Source: a virus
Length of the DNA: 36,825 nucleotides
Direction: 5' to 3' (one strand)
Virus record (IMG/VR): IMGVR_UViG_3300030389_004123
Span: 1 to 36,825 of that record
Part shown: positions 1 through 7,823 of the stretch, piece by piece
Numbering within the stretch: the stretch's first letter is position 1
Layout of the letters: each line of letters begins with the position of its first letter
The notes under the pieces: model-generated
Told to the model about the DNA's origin: nothing
Database searches by the model: none
The model's input: the letters and a program-made list of their open reading frames with translations, nothing else
Made by a program: the position numbers and the translations under genes

Positions 1-1
1 T

Positions 2-118
2 GAAGAGCGAGTCAATGATAGTATTAGAGAAGTTAACGAGGAATTACGCGATATACGTGATGATTTGTCAGAGCAGATAGAGCGAATATTAGACAATCCG
101 CTAAATTCAGAAGAATAG
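2..118 (+). CDS. C-terminal fragment of unknown protein (cut by window start)
   Basis: An open frame runs from the window edge to a TAG stop and encodes 38 residues. It is very rich in Glu, Asp and Arg with heptad-like spacing (EELRDIRDDLSEQIERIL), so it probably ends in a charged helix or coiled coil. No family can be named from so short a piece. It lies directly upstream of the lipase gene in the same direction, so it is probably a late gene. It is not an in-frame continuation of the gene cut at the right edge: joining the window ends would put a TGA stop directly after that gene's last codon. Confidence 0.6.
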   Translation, partial: EERVNDSIREVNEELRDIRDDLSEQIERILDNPLNSEE

Positions 119-135
119 ACCCAGAAGGGGATGGC

Positions 136-807
136 ATGAAACTTGATCCGGTTTTGTTAAGCATGGGATGCCGCTATGCGGCAAAAGCCTACGATGAGAG
201 CATAAAAGACACGAAAAAGATTGAGTCTATAATGACTTCAACAACGGTGTTTGTTGCTAAACGCAAAAGCATTGATGTAATCGCTTTCCGTGGGTCTCAG
301 CAGAAAACGGACTTCTTCTTTGATGGATTCGCTGTACCATTACCCTTTGGTGGCCGTCTGTGTCATGGCGGCTTTGTGATTGCCCTAAAATCGGTATGGG
401 ATGAGCTGAAGCCACACATAAACTATGAAAAACGAACGCTGATCTGTGGTCACTCGCTAGGCGGGGCGTTAGCAGAACTTACCGCCCTAAAGCTGCACAC
501 ACGACACGAAAACCTTAATCTAGTGACATTCGGCAAGCCAAACACGTTTTTCAAGGGCTTTAAACAGCCTCTGGGCCTTGATAAGCAATATTCTGTGGTA
601 CACGGTAGCGATATGGTGGCCCGCATCCCAAGGCTCTTATACGGCCCCTCATGCAGTCAGACGCAGGTCTATTTTACCAATAAGGGTGAGTTGGTGCTGA
701 ATCCAAGCAAGGAGCTGAAAAGAGCAGATTTTCTTTCTGAGCCGGACGAGGCGGTGTCAGATCATTTTATGGCTGGCTATAAGGCCAGTGTGAACTCAAT
801 AGCCTAG
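136..807 (+). CDS. Lipase (class 3, alpha/beta hydrolase)
   Basis: This 223-residue protein has the lipase class 3 nucleophile elbow GHSLGG at residues 105-110 (Ser107). An Asp in HGSDMVARIP (Asp159) and a His in SDHF (His210) are at the expected places to complete the Ser-Asp-His triad. The FRGS motif near residue 51 is where this family usually places its oxyanion-hole region. It should hydrolyse ester bonds of lipids or related substrates. I see no signal peptide or membrane segment. The ATG follows AGAAGGGG. It is followed closely by a small lipoprotein gene and then the head-tail genes, so it is expressed late. It could be a virion enzyme that attacks the outer membrane, or act at lysis; this is inference. 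Confidence 0.85.
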   Translation: MKLDPVLLSMGCRYAAKAYDESIKDTKKIESIMTSTTVFVAKRKSIDVIAFRGSQQKTDFFFDGFAVPLPFGGRLCHGGFVIALKSVWDELKPHINYEKRTLICGHSLGGALAELTALKLHTRHENLNLVTFGKPNTFFKGFKQPLGLDKQYSVVHGSDMVARIPRLLYGPSCSQTQVYFTNKGELVLNPSKELKRADFLSEPDEAVSDHFMAGYKASVNSIA

Positions 808-819
808 AGAGGTGCTGAT

Positions 820-1059
820 ATGAAAGTTATAGCAATAACTATTGTTTTGTTTTTTAGCGGATGCATGACGGTGGATCAGGTGCGCGAGGCCAAGGGCGTC
901 TATTGCAGCGGTATCTACAAAGGCATGAGGGCCGTGGGCAGGACAGCACTATCAGCAACAACAGGCGTTGTCGTAAGTGATGTGTGCGACACCATTGACG
1001 AGATAGTAAGCGAGGACGCTGATGGCGGGACTGACGGTAACAACAGCGGCGACAACTGA
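820..1059 (+). CDS. Small predicted lipoprotein
   Basis: The protein has 79 residues. It starts with a Lys and a hydrophobic stretch (VIAITIVLFF) ending in SGC at residues 13-15. This is an approximate lipobox with Cys15 as the likely lipidated residue, although Phe at the -3 position is unusual. The mature part contains two more cysteines and an acidic, Gly/Asn-rich tail. The ATG follows AGAGGTG. Its 3' end overlaps the start of the connector gene by 38 bases. The function is unknown. Its place after the lipase suggests a membrane-associated partner, or a superinfection-exclusion or spanin-like role, but nothing in the sequence decides between these. Confidence 0.65.
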   Translation: MKVIAITIVLFFSGCMTVDQVREAKGVYCSGIYKGMRAVGRTALSATTGVVVSDVCDTIDEIVSEDADGGTDGNNSGDN

Positions 1060-1684
1060 GGCGCTGACTGAGACACAGATACGAGACTATCTCAGGGTAG
1101 ATCAGGACTCCGAGCTTGGCGTTCTGACCCTCCTACGGCGGGCAGCGAGGGAACATTGTGAAAACTACACAGGCAGGACGCTGCTTGATCAAACCCTGAA
1201 ACTCTCTATTGATGGCATCAATGATGCTTATGATCCTCTGTTTGAGGGCTTTCGCGTTGGGCCATATATTAATTTCTATAAAGAATATATCGCTCTGCCT
1301 ACAGCTCCGGTCCGTAGCGTCAGCCATATTAAGACCTTCAATGACTCCGACACAGAAACAACCTACGCATCCACACGATATTTCGTAGACACCGCGAGGG
1401 AGCCAGCGCGGGTAGTCCTACGGACAGGCGAAACGTGGCCCACGGCACTCAGAGTCGCCAATGCGATAGAGATTACGTTTGTGGCAGGATACGCCACCCC
1501 AGCAGATATACCGCATGCGCTGAAGATGGGAATGCTACAACACATAGCCTATATGTACGACCAGCGCGGTGACATGAAAGACTATCAGCAAACCCTCGCT
1601 ATCCCGCCCATGATTGCCAAGCTCTATCAGCCCTACAAGCTCATCGCTGGGCTGGGTACGAGTTCATTCTCATCATTGGGGTAA
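1022..1684 (+). CDS. Head-tail connector (gp6-like adaptor)
   Basis: The protein has 220 residues. Its N-terminal part matches the phage gp6-like connector family: a start such as EALTETQIRDYLRVDQDSE, then LRRAAREHCENYTGRTL, then helical and beta segments that include ITFVAGY and PADIPHALKMGMLQHIAYMYDQRGD. Such proteins form the ring below the portal that joins head to tail. The order connector, adaptor, gp10-like, DUF3168, tail tube is the standard order for HK97-like and gene transfer agent particles. The ATG lies inside the end of the lipoprotein gene, with a GAGG stretch about 10 bases upstream. Confidence 0.88.
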   Translation: MAGLTVTTAATTEALTETQIRDYLRVDQDSELGVLTLLRRAAREHCENYTGRTLLDQTLKLSIDGINDAYDPLFEGFRVGPYINFYKEYIALPTAPVRSVSHIKTFNDSDTETTYASTRYFVDTAREPARVVLRTGETWPTALRVANAIEITFVAGYATPADIPHALKMGMLQHIAYMYDQRGDMKDYQQTLAIPPMIAKLYQPYKLIAGLGTSSFSSLG

Positions 1685-1687
1685 ATC

Positions 1688-2026
1688 ATGCCGGAATATT
1701 CGTCAGGAGCGATGCGGGAACAAATTACGATTCAGACCGAGTCGCGCACCGCTGATGGCGGCGGAGGCTACACTCAAGCATTCACCACAAACTTCACGAC
1801 GAATGCTTCTGTAAGTCCTGTGTCTGGGAAAGAGGATTACAAACAGGGGCAGCTGAGAGACACTACCCTTTTTGAATTTGTTATAAGATACCGGTCAGAT
1901 AAAACAGTCACAGCCGCTAACCGTATCCTCTGGCGCTCTCGTACTTTTCAGGTAAGGAGCGTTATAAACCATCTGGAGCGGAACAAATATCTTGTCATGC
2001 GGGCAGAAGAGAATGTAGCCACATGA
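1688..2026 (+). CDS. Head-tail adaptor / head closure protein
   Basis: The 112-residue protein has the pattern of the phage head-tail joining family (SPP1 gp16-like). It begins with a REQITIQTESRTADGGGGY-type strand and turn. It continues with VSPVSGKEDYKQGQ, where many relatives have a W-A-x-v-x-P-x-x-g-x-E stretch, and ends with FQVRSVINHLERNKYLVMRAEE. It should close the head after packaging and dock the tail. It begins four bases after the connector stop and overlaps the next gene by ATGA. Confidence 0.87.
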   Translation: MPEYSSGAMREQITIQTESRTADGGGGYTQAFTTNFTTNASVSPVSGKEDYKQGQLRDTTLFEFVIRYRSDKTVTAANRILWRSRTFQVRSVINHLERNKYLVMRAEENVAT

Positions 2027-2445
2027 TTAAAAATAAACAAAGATTTATCAAGACGTTAGAGCAAAGGTTGATTGATGGCCCCGTAACAAATATAGAGGTA
2101 GCGTTATTCAAATCTGGCGCTGCGGTACGGAACACAGCTATCAAAAGCATAGCTAGAGAGCCGAAAACCGGAAGGACATATGTCAGAGGGAATATCGTTC
2201 ATCAGGCGTCTGCGGCGGGGGAAGCGCCAGCAACTGATACTGGTAGGCTTGTAAACAGCATCTATCACGACACAAAAAAAGAGGGAAGAACCCATATTGG
2301 GTTTGTTGCAGCTAGCGTGGACTACGCCGTCCATCTGGAGTTTGGAACGACCAATATGGCAGCAAGACCGTTTTTACAGCCCGCTTTACGGCAAAACGCG
2401 AAAAAAATTACCAATATTTTCAAGCGACAAGGATTAATAAAGTGA
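2023..2445 (+). CDS. HK97 gp10-like tail completion protein
   Basis: This 140-residue protein belongs to the HK97 gp10-like family. The hallmark is the C-terminal block DYAVHLEFGTTNMAARPFLQPAL, preceded by a region with DTGRLVNSI. Members sit at the head-tail joint and help complete the tail. It overlaps the adaptor gene by four bases (ATGA), and its stop overlaps the GTG start of the next gene, so the group is probably translationally coupled. Confidence 0.88.
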   Translation: MIKNKQRFIKTLEQRLIDGPVTNIEVALFKSGAAVRNTAIKSIAREPKTGRTYVRGNIVHQASAAGEAPATDTGRLVNSIYHDTKKEGRTHIGFVAASVDYAVHLEFGTTNMAARPFLQPALRQNAKKITNIFKRQGLIK

Positions 2446-2849
2446 CTGTCGGCCAGTTTGCGTTCCAACAAGCTCTGTACACAAAGCTGTCCAGCGATAG
2501 CACTTTGACCTCCTCGCTTGGTGCAAGTGTGTTTGATGACGTTCCACAGGGCAGCAACTATCCGTTTGTGCAGATAGGTGAGGACAGCACAGCTGATTTT
2601 TCAACCAAGGACTTAGTCGGCTCCGAAACAACGGTAAACATTCATGTCTGGAGCCGCAGTCACGGGGCCAAAGAGACTAAACAGATAATGGACAGGGTTC
2701 ACACTTTGCTCCATGATGTATCCCTGTCCGTTACGGGATATAATTTCGTGAATGGACGTTTTGAATTTTCAGACGTTTTACGCGACCCAGATGGGATAAC
2801 AAGACACGGTGTCATGCGATTTCGTGCGGTAATGTTAGGTACAAGTTAA
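2442..2849 (+). CDS. Tail terminator-like protein (DUF3168)
   Basis: The protein has 135 residues and a GTG start that overlaps the preceding stop (GTGA). The DUF3168 pattern is clear: an N-terminal helix FAFQQALYTKLSSDSTLTSSLG, then VFDDVPQGSNYPFVQIGE, a strand VNIHVWSRSHGAKETKQIMDRVHTLL, and a C-terminal HGVMRFRAVM. These proteins cap the tail tube at the head side. There is no sign of a frameshift. Confidence 0.87.
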   Translation: MTVGQFAFQQALYTKLSSDSTLTSSLGASVFDDVPQGSNYPFVQIGEDSTADFSTKDLVGSETTVNIHVWSRSHGAKETKQIMDRVHTLLHDVSLSVTGYNFVNGRFEFSDVLRDPDGITRHGVMRFRAVMLGTS

Positions 2850-2864
2850 CACAGAGGTAAAACT

Positions 2865-3269
2865 ATGGCAGCGCAAAAAGGCTCCGCCGTCCTAATTAAG
2901 CTGGCAGTAAGCGGAACGCAGACAACCATCGGAGGTTTGCGATCAAGCTCTATCAGTCTGAGCGAGGAAATGGTGGACGTAACAAATAAAGATAGCTCAA
3001 ATAACCGGACTATACTTCCGGCGGCGGGCGTTCAAAGTATCACCATATCTGGCAGTGGCGTATTCACTGATGCGGCATCTGAGGTTCAGGCTAGGACAAA
3101 CTTTGGCGGGGCGGCACTTCAGTCCATGTCATTTGTTATACCTGATCTTGGCACTTATGCGGGCAGCTTCCTATGCACCACGCTGGAATATGCGGGTGAG
3201 TTTAATGGTGAAGCGACCTACAGCATGACTTTTGAGGGAAGCGGATCAATAACATTTACCGCTGCATAA
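2865..3269 (+). CDS. Major tail tube protein
   Basis: This 134-residue protein has the tail-tube fold signature of TP901-1-like proteins: an N-terminal MAAQKGSAVLIKLAVSG, then ISLSEEMVDVTNKDSSNNRTILP, a strand SITISGSGVFTD, and the C-terminal EATYSMTFEGSGSITF. It should polymerise into the tail tube, one ring at a time, on the tape-measure protein. The ATG follows CAGAGGT. Its size is typical for this class. Confidence 0.87.
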   Translation: MAAQKGSAVLIKLAVSGTQTTIGGLRSSSISLSEEMVDVTNKDSSNNRTILPAAGVQSITISGSGVFTDAASEVQARTNFGGAALQSMSFVIPDLGTYAGSFLCTTLEYAGEFNGEATYSMTFEGSGSITFTAA

Positions 3270-3278
3270 GGTAGAGCT

Positions 3279-3545
3279 ATGGCTTGGCGTGATGTGAAAA
3301 TCAAAATATCGGGTGAAGAATTTGATGCCAAGATGCGAGGCAACGAAATATTCGTGCCAATGACCATTGAGGATCAGGAATTCACTATTGAGGTAGACGG
3401 CGAACCCAGAGAGGTTGAGTCAGTTCGCGTAGATGACCGTGATGGGGTTGTCTATATCACAGTAAAAGCAGATGCGAAGGAGCAGTCAGATGACGAACCC
3501 GCTGAAGGGCGAAATGATGATAACGATGGGGGAGACTCAGTATAA
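3279..3545 (+). CDS. Small acidic protein of the tail operon
   Basis: The 88-residue protein is beta-rich for its first 65 residues, with alternating short strands, and ends in a very acidic, disordered-looking tail (SDDEPAEGRNDDNDGGDS). I recognise no family. It lies between the tail tube and the gp10-like gene, and its last 56 bases overlap the start of that gene in another frame. Position suggests a tail assembly or accessory role. Confidence 0.65.
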   Translation: MAWRDVKIKISGEEFDAKMRGNEIFVPMTIEDQEFTIEVDGEPREVESVRVDDRDGVVYITVKADAKEQSDDEPAEGRNDDNDGGDSV

Positions 3546-3825
3546 AACACGGCTCACGATTGACTCTATCATTAAGATAGAAGAGCAATTAGACCGTGGA
3601 ATACTGACTATCACTCAAAGGCTGTCAGAGGCAGATATAAGGGTGCAGCACTTATGCGTCATCCTTTATCACGCTTTGCGTGGCGGCGGTAATGATTTCA
3701 CTGAAAAACAGGTCAAGAACATTGTTGATAAAACTGGCCTTGTTCCTTCCTGTCAGGCAGTCGCAGAATTGTTGACTGCTGCACTCATGCGACAACAAGC
3801 GCAAAATGATGAGCCAACCGAATGA
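3490..3825 (+). CDS. GTA gp10-like tail assembly protein
   Basis: This 111-residue protein resembles gp10 of the Rhodobacter-type gene transfer agent. It starts NPLKGEMMITMGETQYKTRL, then has IIKIEEQLDRGILTITQRL, an alpha-helical middle with YHALRGGGNDFTE, and an AVAELLTAAL helix. I chose the ATG at 3490 because AAGGAG lies eight bases upstream and because relatives begin with the NPLRGE-type motif. An in-frame ATG at 3472 is less likely. Such proteins act with the next gene during tail assembly. Confidence 0.82.
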   Translation: MTNPLKGEMMITMGETQYKTRLTIDSIIKIEEQLDRGILTITQRLSEADIRVQHLCVILYHALRGGGNDFTEKQVKNIVDKTGLVPSCQAVAELLTAALMRQQAQNDEPTE

Positions 3826-4015
3826 GATTGATTGGTCAAGGCTCTATGAAATTTGTGTAGGCATGATTGGCATCCAGCCAAATCAGTTCTGGGAGATGTC
3901 TCCTGTTGAAGTGAACTTGGCTATCGCAGGGTTTAAGGAGTTCCACGGGGGGCAAACCGCTGACCCGATGAGCAGAGGCGAACTTGATAGGCTGATGGAG
4001 CTACACCCTGACTGA
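3806..4015 (+). CDS. Tail assembly chaperone (rcc01693-like)
   Basis: The 69-residue protein matches the small rcc01693-type family encoded before the tape measure in gene transfer agents. It has an N-terminal DWSRLYEICVGMIGIQPNQFW, MSPVEVNLAIAGF, and a C-terminal MSRGELDRLMELHPD. It overlaps the gp10-like gene by 20 bases in the +1 frame and the tape measure by TGATG. No good ribosome site is visible, so it may depend on translation of the preceding gene. Confidence 0.82.
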   Translation: MMSQPNEIDWSRLYEICVGMIGIQPNQFWEMSPVEVNLAIAGFKEFHGGQTADPMSRGELDRLMELHPD

Positions 4016-5871
4016 TGGCGACCACTGTTGATGAGCTAATTGTCCAAATAAGGGCAGACACCGCTGACTTGCGGAGAGGTCTTAACGGCGTTAAGCAGCA
4101 GCTTGGCACGTTAGATAAAAGCACAAACCGATCCATTTTATCCTTCCAAAAGCTAGGCGGTATTCTCGCCGCCGTTGGGTTAGTGCAGATTGGCCGCAGC
4201 GTGATAAATACTTCACGCACGTTTGAAGACTTAAATGCGACTTTACGGGCTATCACGGGAAGTGGAGAAGGCGCGGCAGCGTCAATGCAACTCATAACCG
4301 CCTTCACCGCAACAACGACCTTCCAGCTAGAAAACGTCACAAGCGCCTTTACGACCCTTCTTAACGCGGGTATCACGCCAACTACAGATGTATTGTCAGA
4401 CTTCGGCAATGTTGCGGCGGCGTTTGGCAAGGATATAACCCAAATCGCTCAAGCCGCATTTAACGCGACCACTGGCGAGATGGAAATGCTGAAGCAGTTT
4501 GGAATTATCGCTAAGGTAGAGGGCGATAAGCTGGCTGTGACTTTCAAAAACACAACCACCAAAATTGATAGAGACGCAGATTCTATCGTTGAATTTATCA
4601 GGAAAGTCGGCTCAGAAGAGTTTCCTACAGCGTTAGAAGAACGAGCCAACACGGTCAGTGGCGCATTTTCAAACTTAGCGGATGTGACATCAATTCTATT
4701 CAATACAATAGGTGAGAGCGGATTAAATGAAGCTCTGTTGAGTGTCGCGAAGGGTCTAATTGACATTGTAAATGCTCTAACTCCACTTGCGGGCGCATTA
4801 GGCAGGGGGATAAATACAGCGTTCCAAGCTATAGCTGCTGGCTTAGAAGCGATAAGAGCTAATGCGAACGTGGCTATAGCGGCATTAGGTATTTTATTTG
4901 GTCAGGCGGTGCTGAATAACATGGCCGCACTCAGTGGAGGATTGAAGACGCTCGTCACAAATTTTGGGTTGTTTGCGATGAGAATAATGAGGATCGCACG
5001 AACCAATCCGTTGCTTCTCTTTGGTGGATTGGCAATCGCTGTCGCTGCCCTTTCAGGAGAGATGGAGACCCTAAATGAAGGCATTGCTGCTACCGTTAAA
5101 GGATTTGACGATCAAATAATGCGAATACCGTACGTCAGCGATCTATATCAAGACCTGAAAGACCTTGTCGGCAAAACCACAGAGATATTTACTGCGGCGG
5201 CAGTAGCAGGGCCAGACTTTGAAGAATTGAATGAGAGCTTAGTGGAACTCGTCGGGCCAGCCGCTGCTGCGGGAGACAAAATCAAAGATAACGCAGAAAC
5301 GGTGAAAGAAGCTATAGAAGGAATGAATGAATCCATCATTAACTCAACGCAACAAATGACTTCCAGCTTTATTACCGGATTAATGGAGGGGCAAAACGCC
5401 CTTGAAGGGTTTAAAAGTTTTGCTAAAAACATTGTTTCTCAAATCATATCTACGTTCCTAAATTTATTTGTTGTTAATTCAATCTTAAATAAAATATTTA
5501 TGCCTCTTGGCATGGCGGAGTTACCAAACCTACCTCTAAGTCGCATATTTGGCGGCGCTCCTGTGGGAACTGCCGCTGGTGGCGGTGGCGTCAGCAGAAG
5601 GCAACCCATGCTAGTCGGAGAAAGAGGGCCAGAGCTTTTTGTCCCTAACACGGGCGGGCGTATTATGAATAACGCAGACACACAAACCGCAATGGCTCAA
5701 GGGGGTGATATAGTGGTAAATCAAACTATAAATCTTTCCGCTGGGGTTGTGGGGACAGTACGGTCTGAGGTTCAGCGTATGTTGCCTGACATAGCGAACG
5801 TGACAAAGGTTTCTGTGTTAGAGGCCGCAAGGCGTGGCGGGTCATACCGTAAGGGACTTTTAGGATCGTGA
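4015..5871 (+). CDS. Tail tape-measure protein
   Basis: The protein has 618 residues. The N-terminal helix VDELIVQIRADTADLRRGLNGVKQQL is typical of tape measures. There are long helical regions, hydrophobic segments near residues 290-350 and 460-500, and the C-terminal signature PMLVGERGPELFVPNTGGRI. It sets tail length and occupies the tube lumen before DNA ejection. By the usual relation between length and tail size this is a short-to-medium ruler (roughly 90 nm, inferred). It overlaps its upstream neighbour by TGATG and its downstream neighbour by GTGA. Confidence 0.93.
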   Translation: MATTVDELIVQIRADTADLRRGLNGVKQQLGTLDKSTNRSILSFQKLGGILAAVGLVQIGRSVINTSRTFEDLNATLRAITGSGEGAAASMQLITAFTATTTFQLENVTSAFTTLLNAGITPTTDVLSDFGNVAAAFGKDITQIAQAAFNATTGEMEMLKQFGIIAKVEGDKLAVTFKNTTTKIDRDADSIVEFIRKVGSEEFPTALEERANTVSGAFSNLADVTSILFNTIGESGLNEALLSVAKGLIDIVNALTPLAGALGRGINTAFQAIAAGLEAIRANANVAIAALGILFGQAVLNNMAALSGGLKTLVTNFGLFAMRIMRIARTNPLLLFGGLAIAVAALSGEMETLNEGIAATVKGFDDQIMRIPYVSDLYQDLKDLVGKTTEIFTAAAVAGPDFEELNESLVELVGPAAAAGDKIKDNAETVKEAIEGMNESIINSTQQMTSSFITGLMEGQNALEGFKSFAKNIVSQIISTFLNLFVVNSILNKIFMPLGMAELPNLPLSRIFGGAPVGTAAGGGGVSRRQPMLVGERGPELFVPNTGGRIMNNADTQTAMAQGGDIVVNQTINLSAGVVGTVRSEVQRMLPDIANVTKVSVLEAARRGGSYRKGLLGS

Positions 5872-6755
5872 ACAAACTCATCACCATACCAACTACACCA
5901 AACTTTATAGACAGTCAGTTCAGTTTACTAAGGGCGGTTGGAGTAACGGCTTCTCCATTTAGCGGAGTACAGCGCACTCAAGAATTTGACTTGGTTAGCT
6001 GGGAAGGAACGGCAACGCTACCGCCTATGAATCGTGATACAGCGGTGAACTGGCAGTCATTTCTACTGGAGTGCGTAGGTTCAAAAAACCACTTTCATTT
6101 TATTGATCCAGACGCGAAATCTCCGCAAGGCACATATGACCAAGACTACCTAACTGGGGATGTTAGGTTGGCCACGAATAATGCATCCCGAACATTATCA
6201 TTTACCACGGATTCAAAAATAACTAGCACCAGTGCTGTGTTCGCAAATCTGGTGGCGGGTGATTTCGTTACTATATCCGGCGCTAACAAACCAGAAAATA
6301 ATGGCACTTTTAAGATCACTACCTTTACATCATCCACAGACATCACGGTTGATGCCTCATTTATCGCGGAAAGCGGTACAGCAAACTGCACAGTGAGCCA
6401 AAATATCAAAGGTTCAGAGGCATTATCACTAGCTGCAAAAACCAACACGGGAACAGGGACTATAAAAAAAGGCGATTATCTAGCTATATATGATGGGGCG
6501 GCGGAGACATCAAACAGGATACAACTTGTAATGGCTACTGCTGACGCTACAGAGACATCTCAAAGCGGATCGCCTAACCACTACAGCGTAGCAATCCAGC
6601 CCAAGCTGCGGAGTGATCTGACAGACACCCATATCGTTGGGTTTAAATCCACGCACAATCAATCACGATTCAGGCTCGCAGATAATTTAATAACGTGGAA
6701 CGCTGATCGCGTATCTCTATACGGTATAACGGTAGCATTCACTGAGGTCATCTAA
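5868..6755 (+). CDS. Distal tail protein
   Basis: The 295-residue protein starts with GTG overlapping the tape-measure stop. Residues 25-90 have the pattern SPFSGVQRTQEFDLVSWEG, LPPMNRDTAVNWQSFLLE and FIDPDAKSPQGTYD. This is typical of distal tail proteins encoded directly after the tape measure. Residues about 120-180 form a Thr/Ser/Asn-rich beta insert (GDFVTISGANKPENNGTF) not needed for the fold and seen as a loose domain in other marine phage tail proteins. It should form the hub ring at the tail end. It is not a clear DUF2460 member, although it holds that position in gene-transfer-agent order. Confidence 0.8.
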   Translation: MNKLITIPTTPNFIDSQFSLLRAVGVTASPFSGVQRTQEFDLVSWEGTATLPPMNRDTAVNWQSFLLECVGSKNHFHFIDPDAKSPQGTYDQDYLTGDVRLATNNASRTLSFTTDSKITSTSAVFANLVAGDFVTISGANKPENNGTFKITTFTSSTDITVDASFIAESGTANCTVSQNIKGSEALSLAAKTNTGTGTIKKGDYLAIYDGAAETSNRIQLVMATADATETSQSGSPNHYSVAIQPKLRSDLTDTHIVGFKSTHNQSRFRLADNLITWNADRVSLYGITVAFTEVI

Positions 6756-7411
6756 TGGCTAGTAGAGCTGGGATTGACACAAAGACTGCGCTGCGTCTAG
6801 CGCAGGATCACCAAGAAATTAAGTTTGCGATAAAAGCAGAGTTTGATACAGACACTGTGCGGCTGCATACGGGTGGCGGGACGCTTACGATAAATAGTGA
6901 AAACTATGAAGGCGCTGGCACATTGCTGGCAATATCAGAGATTGAGGACACAAAAGAGTTAAAAAGTTCAGGAGTGACCTTTCAGCTTTCAGGTATGGAT
7001 TCTACTGTATTAGGGTTTGCTCTTAGTGAAAATTACCAAAACAGACCTATAACTCTATTCATGGCCTTCACATCCGGAGGCACTAATAATGTTGATGGCT
7101 TTTTGACGCTATACAGCGGACGCATGACGCAAGCAGACATAACAGATACATCAGAGGGAGCTACCATCACGCTCAATACTGAAAACAGACTTATTGATTT
7201 AAGCAGACCATGCAACCTGAGATACACAAATGAGAGCCAAGAGCATTTGTTTGCTGGAGACACCTCATTAAATCAAATACACAAGGTTACTCAAATGCAA
7301 ATATTCTGGGGACGCTCTGGACAAGGTGGAGGTGGGTCATCTATAGCGGGAATGCAAGGTGGTGCTAGTGGCTCAAATATAGATGATTTTGATTTGTCCT
7401 CAGAAAAATAG
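6755..7411 (+). CDS. Tail hub protein
   Basis: This 218-residue protein overlaps the distal tail gene (TAATG). It is beta-rich in the middle, and its second half carries GFLTLYSGRMTQADI, LNTENRLIDLSRPC and RYTNESQEHLFAGDTSL. This pattern is typical of hub proteins that precede an NlpC/P60-type gene and a J-like protein. The C terminus is Gly/Ser-rich and probably flexible. It takes the place of the DUF2163 protein of gene transfer agents, but is shorter, so membership of that family is uncertain. Confidence 0.78.
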   Translation: MASRAGIDTKTALRLAQDHQEIKFAIKAEFDTDTVRLHTGGGTLTINSENYEGAGTLLAISEIEDTKELKSSGVTFQLSGMDSTVLGFALSENYQNRPITLFMAFTSGGTNNVDGFLTLYSGRMTQADITDTSEGATITLNTENRLIDLSRPCNLRYTNESQEHLFAGDTSLNQIHKVTQMQIFWGRSGQGGGGSSIAGMQGGASGSNIDDFDLSSEK

Positions 7412-7412
7412 C

Positions 7413-7823
7413 ATGAAAAAGCTAGCGGATTGGAGAATCAATTTAAGATTATTTTTCGCTATGCACAAAGACTATCCCTTCACATGGGGCAGTTGGGACT
7501 GCTGTAAGTTTGCTGACGGCGCAATCGTTGCGATGACTGGACAGTCAATCATACCGGAAAGTTTCCAATGGCATGATAAAAAATCAGCAATAAAGATCAT
7601 AAAAGAAAATGGCGGAAATTTGACAGAGTGCGTCAAATATTTGGCGTTAAAGGCTGGCATGAAGCATACCAGAACCATACAGCTAGGCGATCTAGTATGC
7701 TACAAGCAAAAAACAGCCGCCGTTGGAATATGTGATGGGTTTGGGATAAGAGCGCCATCAGACGAGGGCGTGGCTATAGTCAGCAAAAATTATGCGACAG
7801 AGGTTTTCCGTATAGATGGCTAA
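7413..7823 (+). CDS. Tail-tip cysteine peptidase-like protein (DUF6950 type)
   Basis: This 136-residue protein has the family pattern PFTWGSWDCCKFADGAIVAMTG, where the first or second Cys is the expected nucleophile, and later IQLGDLVCYKQ and AVGICDGFGIRAP. Related proteins resemble NlpC/P60 papain-like peptidases and sit between the hub and the J-like protein. They may cut peptidoglycan during entry or help assembly. I chose the ATG at 7413, just after the preceding stop, because an upstream in-frame ATG lies inside the hub gene. Confidence 0.8.
   Translation: MKKLADWRINLRLFFAMHKDYPFTWGSWDCCKFADGAIVAMTGQSIIPESFQWHDKKSAIKIIKENGGNLTECVKYLALKAGMKHTRTIQLGDLVCYKQKTAAVGICDGFGIRAPSDEGVAIVSKNYATEVFRIDG

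Noticed and set aside
3790-3830. Programmed frameshift between the two tail chaperone-like genes
   Set aside because: The second frame is +1, not the usual -1, there is no X XXY YYZ slippery heptamer, and the second gene has its own ATG.
3933-4430. 165-residue minus-strand frame
   Set aside because: It lies wholly opposite the chaperone and tape-measure genes, has no ribosome site and matches nothing.
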